From: Moraxella bovis
GTDB lineage: Bacteria; Pseudomonadota; Gammaproteobacteria; Pseudomonadales; Moraxellaceae
Direction: 5' to 3'
DNA length: 7,189 nt
Assembly (NCBI RefSeq): GCF_002014975.1
Contig: NZ_MUXV01000038.1
Coordinates: 1-7,189 of the forward strand
Positions 1 through 5,993 of this stretch are shown here, in pieces. How positions within the stretch are numbered: the stretch's first letter is position 1; each line of letters begins with the position of its first letter. The notes under the pieces were generated by a model. That model saw only the letters and a program-made list of their open reading frames with translations. It did no database searches and had not been told where the DNA came from. Both the position numbers and the translations under genes were made by a program.

Positions 1-227
1 AGATAAGGTGACCACTGAACGCCGTTAGGGTGTTAGATGTTATCTTTAGTGAAGATGACCAAAAAAGTCTTGAACGTAATGAAAAAACAAATAAAGCATT
101 ACCGACTCGTACCGCATTAAACTTAATTCGAGTCAATGGGGATGCTAAACTCTCTGTGAAACGCAGTAAAATGAGAGCTTCACAGAATAAGTCTTATCTT
201 GAACAGTTGTTGTTTGGTAAGGGGTAG
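1..227 (+). pseudogene. ISAs1-family transposase, decayed C-terminal remnant
   Basis: This is the last part of a DDE transposase of the ISAs1 (H-repeat-associated) family. The open stretch from 30 reads LDVIFSEDD, then TALNLIRV and, near the end, KMRASQNKSYLEQLL. From memory of the family this matches the usual ending LDV..EDD...(I/A)xNIL...(R)KMRKA..D..YL..VL. Upstream of 30 the homology continues only in shifted frames: IR and DHW codons around 3-16, then ERRL around 18-27, with an in-frame TGA at 9-11. The conserved HW..EN.LHW block has therefore lost bases and changed frame. The GTG at 30 is not a real start. The N-terminal part, with most of the catalytic domain, is absent or lies left of the window. 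The element cannot move by itself. Family assignment rests on motif recall, not on a search. Confidence 0.7.
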
Positions 228-240
228 TGCGATTGTTCTG
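228..240 (+). repeat. Probable right terminal repeat of the ISAs1-family remnant
   Basis: TGCGATTGTTCTG starts directly after the transposase stop codon. It resembles the TGCG.TTGCCCTG terminus I recall for ISAs1/H-repeat elements, which often end a few bases past the transposase stop. If correct, the old IS boundary is near 240 and chromosomal sequence resumes at 241. The left end is not in the window, so the repeat cannot be paired. Confidence 0.35.
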
Positions 241-254
241 AGGATTTTCACAAA

Positions 255-380
255 ATGCAATGGAAATTTGACAATTTCAATCAATTTTTGCATGAAAAAT
301 GGCTATCTGACCGCTTATTTAAAAAGTTAAGTAAAAATCTTAAAATTTACCCAGTTAAGTGGTTGGATTGTTTTTCATAA
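255..380 (+). CDS. Possible 41-residue small protein or gene remnant
   Basis: An ATG at 255 opens 41 codons ending with TAA at 378-380. A GAGGA at 240-244 lies 10 bases upstream, a possible though distant ribosome binding site. The predicted peptide is basic and aromatic, with four Trp/Tyr residues, starts MQWKFDNFNQF and ends VKWLDCFS. It has no obvious signal peptide or membrane segment. I do not recognise it. The ORF begins only 15 bases after the presumed IS end, so it may be a chance frame or the tail of a gene cut by the IS. AT-rich spacers often carry chance ORFs of this size. Confidence 0.18.
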   Translation: MQWKFDNFNQFLHEKWLSDRLFKKLSKNLKIYPVKWLDCFS

Positions 381-503
381 TAAAAACTTGTCTGATGGAA
401 AACCCACAGCCTTTATTTTTTCCTTGAAAAACGTGTGATTCCCCTGCTTTTTTAAACAGGCATTTTTCATTGCAAATACCAAAGGCAGACATGCCCTAAA
501 ATG

Positions 504-532
504 TTGTATCAAAAATGGCTTGGGTGTAAAAT
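504..532 (+). promoter_or_regulatory. Candidate sigma70 promoter for the peptidase genes
   Basis: TTGTAT (504-509) and TAAAAT (527-532) are separated by 17 bases. The -10 matches consensus at five of six positions; the -35 matches only TTG. A start of transcription near 539-540 would leave a leader of about 23 bases, with the AAGGA ribosome binding site inside it. This is a pattern match only. Confidence 0.35.
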
Positions 533-551
533 AGGCGTTTGTATTATCATC

Positions 552-556
552 AAGGA
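552..556 (+). promoter_or_regulatory. Ribosome binding site that fixes the aminopeptidase P start
   Basis: AAGGA lies 6 bases before the ATG at 563. An in-frame TTG at 539 would add eight residues but has no such site and would lie at the predicted transcription start, so 563 is preferred. The same AAGGA motif precedes pepD (2407-2411, 7 bases before its ATG). Confidence 0.6.
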
Positions 557-562
557 AAAATT

Positions 563-2368
563 ATGACCGACTTTCACAAAACCCCGTCCGATGTCCGCCA
601 CGCCCGAGTGCTTGCTGTACGTGAGATACTTGCCGAGCGTGGATTGTCCGCCCTTATCATACCGTCTGCTGACCCGCACATGTCCGAGTATTTGCCTGTG
701 TATTGGCAAGGTCGGGCGTGGTTGTCGGGCTTTACAGGGTCGGTTGGTACTTTGGTCATCACGCATGATTTTGCAGGGGTGTGGACGGACAGCCGTTATT
801 GGGTGCAAGCCCCCATTGAGCTTGACGGCACAGGCATTGAGCTACAAAAAATGGAGCATTCTCGCCCCACTTATGCCCAGTTTTTGGCGGACAACCTACC
901 CCAAGGGGCAAAAGTGGCGATAGACGGTGCGGTGTTGTCTGTGGCGGAGTTTGATGGTCTAAGCCAAGCCTTTGCCGAGCGTGGCATGGAGCTTGTGATT
1001 GACACCGACATTTTGGGGCAGATTTGGCAAGACCGCCCAAACCTACCCAACGCCCCGATTTATGTGCATGACGAAATATTTGTGGATACGAGTGCCAAAC
1101 AAAAACTTGCCCAAGTGCGTGAGATTATGACCCAAAAGGGGGCGACTCATCATCTTGTTAGTGGTCTTGATGACATTGCGTGGCTCACCAACTTGCGTGG
1201 GGCGGACGTGAATTTTAACCCCGTGTTTTTGTCGCACCTACTTATCACGCCAGACACAGCGACTTTATTTGTCCATGATGACAAGCTCACCGACACCGCC
1301 AAATCCGCCCTAAGCGTGGCGGGCATTGACGTGGCTCATTATGACAGCGTGGCGGAACGTTTGGGCGATGTAGAGAGCTTGTTATTTGACCCTGCCAAAG
1401 TGGCGGTCGGTACGCTCACCCATTTGCCAAAAACCGCCAAACTCATCAAAGCGGTCAATCCTACCACCGTGTTAAAAGCCATAAAATCGGACAATAACAT
1501 CAACCATATCCGTGAAGCCATGCGTCAAGACGGCGTGGCGTTGTGCGAGTTTTTTGCCGAGCTAGAAGACAAGCTTGCCCAAGGCGAGCGTGTGTCCGAG
1601 CTTGATATTGATGAGATGTTGGAGTGTGCCAGAAGTCGCCAGCCAAACCACGTTTCGGCAAGTTTTGATACGATTGCAGGATTTTGTGGCAATGGGGCGA
1701 TTGTGCATTATCGGGCGACAGACGAGCGATTTTCGTATTTGGACGGGGACGGTTTGCTACTGATTGACTCAGGGGCTCAGTACAAAAACGGCACGACTGA
1801 TATTACTCGTATGGCAGGCGTGGGGCAAATTAGCGATGACGAAAAGCGTGATGTTACCTATGTGTTAAAGGCTCATATCGCCCTAGCAACTGCCCATTTC
1901 CCCAAAGACATACCGTCCATGCAACTAGATGTATTGGCTCGTAACCAACTTTGGCAACAGGGGCTAGACTATGGGCATGGGACAGGGCATGGCGTGGGTT
2001 ATTTTTTAAACGTCCATGAGGGCCCGCAGGTCATCTCACGCACCGCCCCTGTTACGCCTGAACGTATCATGAGTGAAGGCATGATAACCAGTAACGAGCC
2101 GGGGCTGTACCGTGAAGGCAAATGGGGCATACGCCTTGAAAATCTGGTCGTGGCGGTCAAAGCACATCAAAGCGAGTTTGGTGAGTTTTTAAAATTTGAA
2201 GATTTGACCTTATGCCCATTTGATACCCGTCTGATATTGCCACATCTTTTGACCGAACAGGAGAAGCGTTGGCTGAACGATTACCACAAACTTGTTCATG
2301 ATGAGCTTATCGGACGTGTGGACGGTCGGGCAAAAGCGTGGCTTGTTGAGCGGACGCAGGCGGTGTGA
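563..2368 (+). CDS. Xaa-Pro aminopeptidase (aminopeptidase P, M24B, long three-domain form)
   Basis: This 601-residue cytosolic metallopeptidase would remove the N-terminal residue from peptides whose second residue is proline. The length and layout fit the long XPNPEP1-like form rather than the ~440-residue E. coli PepP: a creatinase-type N-domain (about 8-140, with WTDSRYW near 75-80), a second such domain (about 150-305), a pita-bread catalytic domain (about 315-530) and a C-terminal extension to 601. All expected metal ligands are visible: Asp402 and Asp413 (IDSG..KNGTTDITR), His476 (GTGHGVG), Glu512 (SNEPG) and Glu526 (IRLEN). The supporting histidines are His382 (VHYRAT), His472 and His485 (NVHEG). 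Ligand spacing (11, 63, 36, 14) closely follows that of human XPNPEP1 as I recall it. No signal peptide is seen. It is the first gene of a probable two-gene operon. The start at 563 is chosen from the AAGGA site. No symbol is given because pepP usually denotes the short form. Confidence 0.95.
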   Translation: MTDFHKTPSDVRHARVLAVREILAERGLSALIIPSADPHMSEYLPVYWQGRAWLSGFTGSVGTLVITHDFAGVWTDSRYWVQAPIELDGTGIELQKMEHSRPTYAQFLADNLPQGAKVAIDGAVLSVAEFDGLSQAFAERGMELVIDTDILGQIWQDRPNLPNAPIYVHDEIFVDTSAKQKLAQVREIMTQKGATHHLVSGLDDIAWLTNLRGADVNFNPVFLSHLLITPDTATLFVHDDKLTDTAKSALSVAGIDVAHYDSVAERLGDVESLLFDPAKVAVGTLTHLPKTAKLIKAVNPTTVLKAIKSDNNINHIREAMRQDGVALCEFFAELEDKLAQGERVSELDIDEMLECARSRQPNHVSASFDTIAGFCGNGAIVHYRATDERFSYLDGDGLLLIDSGAQYKNGTTDITRMAGVGQISDDEKRDVTYVLKAHIALATAHFPKDIPSMQLDVLARNQLWQQGLDYGHGTGHGVGYFLNVHEGPQVISRTAPVTPERIMSEGMITSNEPGLYREGKWGIRLENLVVAVKAHQSEFGEFLKFEDLTLCPFDTRLILPHLLTEQEKRWLNDYHKLVHDELIGRVDGRAKAWLVERTQAV

Positions 2369-2418
2369 GCTTTTTATCTATTAAATACCAATTTTAAACA
2401 ACCCACAAGGAAAATTCT

Positions 2419-3906
2419 ATGTTAAACCAAAACGCCCTAAACCATAATCTATCTGTCATCCAAGACCTTGCCCCGAGCGAGCTGTGGCGGTGGTTTGCCC
2501 AGATTTGTAGCATTCCCCACCCGTCTTATCACGAAGAAGCGATAGCAAGCCACATCGTCTCATGGGCAAGTTCTCACAGGCTTACCGTGTGGCGTGATGA
2601 GATTGGTAATGTCATCATCAAAAAACCTGCCACAGTCGGCATGGAAAACCGCACGCCCATTGCCCTGCAAGCCCATTTGGACATGGTACCCCAAGCCAAT
2701 GCCGACACACATCACGACTTTACCAAAGACCCCATCATCATGCGATTTAGCGATGATAAGGCATGGATAAAGGCGACTGACACCACGTTGGGGGCGGATA
2801 ACGGCATTGGCATGGCGAGCTGTTTGGCGGTGCTAAGCGATGAGACGGTGGCTCACCCTGACATCGAAGTGCTACTGACCATGACCGAAGAGATGGGAAT
2901 GGTGGGGGCGATAGGCTTGCAGGCGGGGACGCTGACCGCTCCAATCATGGTCAATACCGACACCGAAGAGATAGGCGAGATTTATGTGGGCTGTGCAGGG
3001 GGTGTGGACGCTGATTTGGCGTTGCCTGTGCGTTATGTGGAAAATGGCCATGACAGTGCGACAAGTTTGACCGTCAAGGGCTTAAAGGGCGGGCATTCGG
3101 GCGTGGACATTCACAAAAACCGAGCAAATGCCATTAAACTGTTGGGGCGAGTGTTGGCGACTTTATCGCAGACGTGCGATTTTAAAATCGCTGACATCAA
3201 AGGCGGTTCGCTAAGAAATGCCATTGCCCGAGAAAGCGTGGCAACCCTTGTGATGAATGGGGCGGGCAAAGAGCAGTTTTTGGAAAATTTATCTACTATC
3301 ATCAAAGACATAGAGAGCGAAATCGGCACGGCAGAACCCAAACTGTCTATCACGATAGAAGACACCGAGCGACCCGATACCGTCATAGAAAACAGCCAAA
3401 GCGTGATAAACCTCATCAATGTACTGCCGTCTGGCGTGGTGCGATACAGTGACAACATCGCTGACGTGGTGGAGACCTCGCTATCGTTTGGGGTGCTGGG
3501 TGTGGCAAATGGCGAGCTGGTGGCGACCTTGCTTGTCCGCTCCTTGACCCAAGTCGGCAAACAAGGCGTGATAAGCACCTTGCAAAGCGTGGCGGATTTG
3601 GTGGGGGCAAAAGCGGTGTTTGACGGCGACTATGTGGGGTGGAACTATGACCCAAACTCTGCCATTACGCCCATAACCGCCCGTTTGTATGCTGATATTT
3701 TGGGGCATGAACCCAAAATCAAGGTCATTCATGCAGGGCTAGAATGCGGATTGATTAAGAAAAATTATCCCAACATGGACATCGTCTCTGTGGGGCCCAC
3801 GATTATCAACGCCCATTCGCCTGATGAAGCGGTGGACGTGGCGAGCGTGGCGGTGTATTGGCAACTTTTGATGGATATTTTAAAAAATTCGCCTGTGAAA
3901 GCGTGA
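2419..3906 (+). CDS. pepD: Aminoacyl-histidine dipeptidase (peptidase D, M20)
   Basis: This 495-residue zinc dipeptidase (E. coli PepD has 485) would cleave Xaa-His and many other unblocked dipeptides in the cytosol, recycling amino acids from peptide breakdown. The M20 di-metal site is complete: His86 with Asp88 (LQAHLDMVPQ), bridging Asp127 (GADNGIG), catalytic Glu157 and ligand Glu158 (TMTEEMG), Asp181 (NTDTEE) and His466 (NAHSPDE). The lid/dimerisation domain is inserted between about 210 and 400 and carries the conserved GGHSG with His225. The ATG at 2419 follows AAGGA by 7 bases. The gene begins 50 bases after the aminopeptidase P stop with no hairpin terminator between, so cotranscription is likely. 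Its 3' end sits about 37 bases from the terminal repeat of an IS remnant, but the reading frame is intact. Codon use and GC resemble the upstream peptidase. Confidence 0.95.
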   Translation: MLNQNALNHNLSVIQDLAPSELWRWFAQICSIPHPSYHEEAIASHIVSWASSHRLTVWRDEIGNVIIKKPATVGMENRTPIALQAHLDMVPQANADTHHDFTKDPIIMRFSDDKAWIKATDTTLGADNGIGMASCLAVLSDETVAHPDIEVLLTMTEEMGMVGAIGLQAGTLTAPIMVNTDTEEIGEIYVGCAGGVDADLALPVRYVENGHDSATSLTVKGLKGGHSGVDIHKNRANAIKLLGRVLATLSQTCDFKIADIKGGSLRNAIARESVATLVMNGAGKEQFLENLSTIIKDIESEIGTAEPKLSITIEDTERPDTVIENSQSVINLINVLPSGVVRYSDNIADVVETSLSFGVLGVANGELVATLLVRSLTQVGKQGVISTLQSVADLVGAKAVFDGDYVGWNYDPNSAITPITARLYADILGHEPKIKVIHAGLECGLIKKNYPNMDIVSVGPTIINAHSPDEAVDVASVAVYWQLLMDILKNSPVKA

Positions 3907-3931
3907 AAAAAGCGGTTGAGTCAAAAAACCG
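3905..3931 (-). terminator. Weak intrinsic terminator facing left
   Basis: On the minus strand CGGTT (from 3931) pairs with AACCG (to 3913) around a 9-base loop, followed by C and six T's (complement of 3906-3911). It could stop transcripts arriving from the IS remnant before they run antisense into pepD. The same stem on the + strand lacks a T-run downstream. Five base pairs make this marginal. Confidence 0.3.
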
Positions 3932-3943
3932 TCCGCAGTGGAA

Positions 3944-3967
3944 TGAACCGACCCCAAATCTTAGACA
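3944..3967 (-). repeat. Terminal inverted repeat of an IS3-family element
   Basis: The + strand reads TGAACCGACCCCAAA, continuing to TTAGACA. From memory this resembles IS3-family (IS150-like) ends of the form TG.ACCGACCCCAAAA.TT.GACA. Together with the transposase tail ending at 3990 on the minus strand, it marks the right end of the element, with the boundary near 3944. A perfect 6-bp stem (ATCTTA 3958-3963 / TAAGAT 3968-3973) overlaps its inner edge. No opposite terminal repeat is seen in the rest of the window. Confidence 0.6.
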
Positions 3968-3989
3968 TAAGATAAAAGGCTAAGTTGTA

Positions 3990-4091
3990 TCAAGGCTTGA
4001 TTAACCCTGATTGGACGAAGTTTCTGTATTTCACAGGACTTAGTCCTTTTAGTTTTCTCTTTATTCTATCATGATTGTAGTGGTGTACACC
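3990..4091 (-). pseudogene. IS3-family orfB transposase, last ~30 codons only
   Basis: Reading the minus strand leftward from about 4079 gives YNHDRIKRKLKGLSPVKYR, then a short tail ending GLIKP and a stop at 3992-3990. This is the typical C-terminus of IS3-family orfB integrases (YN..R.....L.G.SP..YR, just after the last catalytic Glu of the DDE domain). Further upstream the frame reads only GVHH before a stop (complement of 4092-4094). A one-base shift there would restore the expected Tyr-Ile-His, so the break is either a frameshift or the edge of the deleted part. The DDE core and orfA are missing, so it is inert. The + strand ATG frame starting at 4071 overlaps this tail and owes its beginning to it. 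Confidence 0.75.
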
Positions 4092-4109
4092 CTACAAAAT
4101 GAAAAAGTG

Positions 4110-4194
4110 CTACGGTTTTTCGTTCGTGGTGAGCTAAGCCTGCCCATGACGGAAACCGACCTGCAGGCAAGCTTGTGGCAAACGGTTTTCGTAG
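4110..4194. repeat. Nested palindromic element, REP-like candidate
   Basis: This 85-base, locally GC-richer patch in AT-rich surroundings is packed with symmetry. Outer arms are CTACG 4110-4114 and CGTAG 4190-4194. A near-direct repeat ACGGTTTTTCGT (4112-4123) / ACGGTTTTCGT (4182-4192) lies at its edges. Stem TCGTGG 4124-4129 pairs with CCATGA 4144-4149 (one G-T pair), and GCCTGC 4138-4143 pairs with GCAGGC 4163-4168. Two abutting perfect 8-bp palindromes follow, CCTGCAGG 4160-4167 and CAAGCTTG 4168-4175. GTTCGTGGTGAGC (4122-4134) resembles a short extragenic palindromic repeat I recall from several proteobacteria, but only one copy is present here. It may be a decayed REP pair or a small mobile repeat. 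Confidence 0.4.
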
Positions 4195-4316
4195 TAAAAT
4201 TCAATTTTGTTAGCTGTATCTTTAAAGAATTTTTTATAAATAGCCTATTTTGCCGTTATCGTGTTTATCAAGATAACAGCCAAATTTTAACGTTGTATAA
4301 ATTTAAAAATCATTAA

Positions 4317-4526
4317 ACTTTTAATTGGCAATATACCAAAGATGTTCGCGATCAGCCTTTGCCAATATTGACAGGATTTGCCAGCGATTGGCAAATGATT
4401 GGCAATGAATTACGGTTAATGCGTGGGGATAATCAAATCACGGCGATGATTGATGATAATGAGATTGTTTTTGGGGATATGGAGGCTAATGAGCTTATTA
4501 AAAATAAGCGGTTAAAATTAAAATAA
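4317..4526 (+). pseudogene. C-terminal fragment of an unrecognised protein
   Basis: About 69 codons read as plausible protein up to TAA 4524-4526: FNWQYTKDV near the start, then LTGFASDWQMIG, ITAMIDDNEIVFGD and a Lys-rich end KNKRLKLK. There is no start codon with a ribosome site; the first in-frame ATG is 4395. The same frame continues upstream past a TAA at 4314-4316 and there also looks protein-like (RVYQDNSQILTLYKFKNH, about 4260-4313). One base change (CAA to TAA) could therefore have created that stop. Farther left the frame runs into the palindromic patch and the IS remnant, so the 5' part of the gene was probably lost there. I do not recognise the family. The fragment is acidic in its middle and shows no membrane segment. 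Confidence 0.45.
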
Positions 4527-4637
4527 TGCATTTTTAGAATATCACAAAATCTAATACCCACTTATCACAATTATCAATTAGCCAAAATATCTATAACGCC
4601 TTATAATATTTGCCATTTTCACAATCAGGTATCCACA
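4527..4637 (+). promoter_or_regulatory. Promoter region of adhC
   Basis: A perfect TATAAT lies at 4602-4607. The best -35 at suitable spacing is TTAGCC (4578-4583, 18 bases), a poor match, which may point to an activator-dependent promoter. TTATCA occurs twice, 9 bases apart (4562-4567 and 4571-4576), just upstream and could be an operator; this is inference. Some adhC genes are controlled by a MerR-type regulator of the NmlR/AdhR kind, but I see neither such a gene nor a clear MerR dyad here. CAGGT at 4626-4630 is a weak ribosome binding site 7 bases before the ATG at 4638. Confidence 0.4.
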
Positions 4638-5775
<1,138 letters not shown>

Positions 5776-5791
5776 TTTTAAAATAAAAATG

Positions 5792-5824
5792 CCGTCCAAA
5801 ATTGGGTTTTTGGGCGGTGTTTTT
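5792..5824 (+). terminator. Rho-independent terminator after adhC
   Basis: CCGTCCAAAA (5792-5801) pairs with TTTTGGGCGG (5808-5817) over ten pairs, one of them T-G, around a 6-base loop. TGTTTTT (5818-5824) follows. It begins 16 bases after the adhC stop and would insulate the downstream ATPase gene from adhC transcription. Confidence 0.85.
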
Positions 5825-5848
5825 GTTTGTGTCTCTTATATATAAATG

Positions 5849-5877
5849 TTTACAATTGCACTAACAAATTATATAAT
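5849..5877 (+). promoter_or_regulatory. Sigma70-type promoter of the OLD-like ATPase gene
   Basis: TTTACA (5849-5854; five of six) and TATAAT (5872-5877; six of six) are spaced by 17 bases, the strongest promoter match in the window. Transcription would start near 5884, giving a leader of about 110 bases. That leader contains an AT-only hairpin core (ACTTTTT 5900-5906 / AAAAAGT 5909-5915) and a 29-codon ORF. Confidence 0.6.
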
Positions 5878-5993
5878 AATTTAATATATTTATGGGCGAA
5901 CTTTTTAAAAAAAGTATTGATCTAAATATAACCGTAAGTAAAAATTTTTTCCCATTGTTTTGGAAATTCAAGTATTTTTAATTGGGGTAAAAG

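Larger units (their letters stand above)
241..562. other. AT-rich spacer upstream of the peptidase genes
   Basis: There is no convincing gene here. It holds a doubtful 41-codon ORF (255-380), a small AT hairpin (GTTTTT 370-375 with AAAAAC 382-387), a weak stem CCTG 443-446 / CAGG 457-460 followed by a short T-run at 463-467, and the candidate promoter at 504-532. The weak stem could end a transcript entering from the left, but four base pairs are little evidence. Confidence 0.5.

Noticed and set aside
268..273. Perfect TTGACA -35 box
   Set aside because: No acceptable -10 element 16-18 bases downstream.
509..1040. Minus-strand frames of 60-100 codons over the start of aminopeptidase P, and a + strand frame at 591-923
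   Set aside because: All overlap the well-supported 563-2368 gene in other frames and show no family features.
3424..3433. GCCGTCTG, close to the neisserial DNA uptake sequence GCCGTCTGAA
   Set aside because: Single 8/10 match inside pepD coding sequence; no other copies in the window.
3111..3578. 155-codon minus-strand frame
   Set aside because: Antisense to the lid domain of pepD, whose active-site motifs and frame are complete; composition is that of a codon shadow.
4035..4050. Perfect hairpin AGGAC/GTCCT followed by TTTT, terminator-like
   Set aside because: It falls within the transposase tail and encodes its conserved GLSP residues on the minus strand; five base pairs only.
4157..4176. 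Similarity to a cloning-vector polylinker (PstI/SbfI next to HindIII)
   Set aside because: Only about 17 bases agree and a 4-base gap is needed; flanks do not look like vector and the site is in the middle of a contiguous chromosomal stretch.
4071..4316. 81-codon + strand ORF
   Set aside because: Its start is antisense to an IS3 orfB tail and its middle lies in palindromic repeats; only its last ~20 codons may belong to the truncated gene that continues to 4526.
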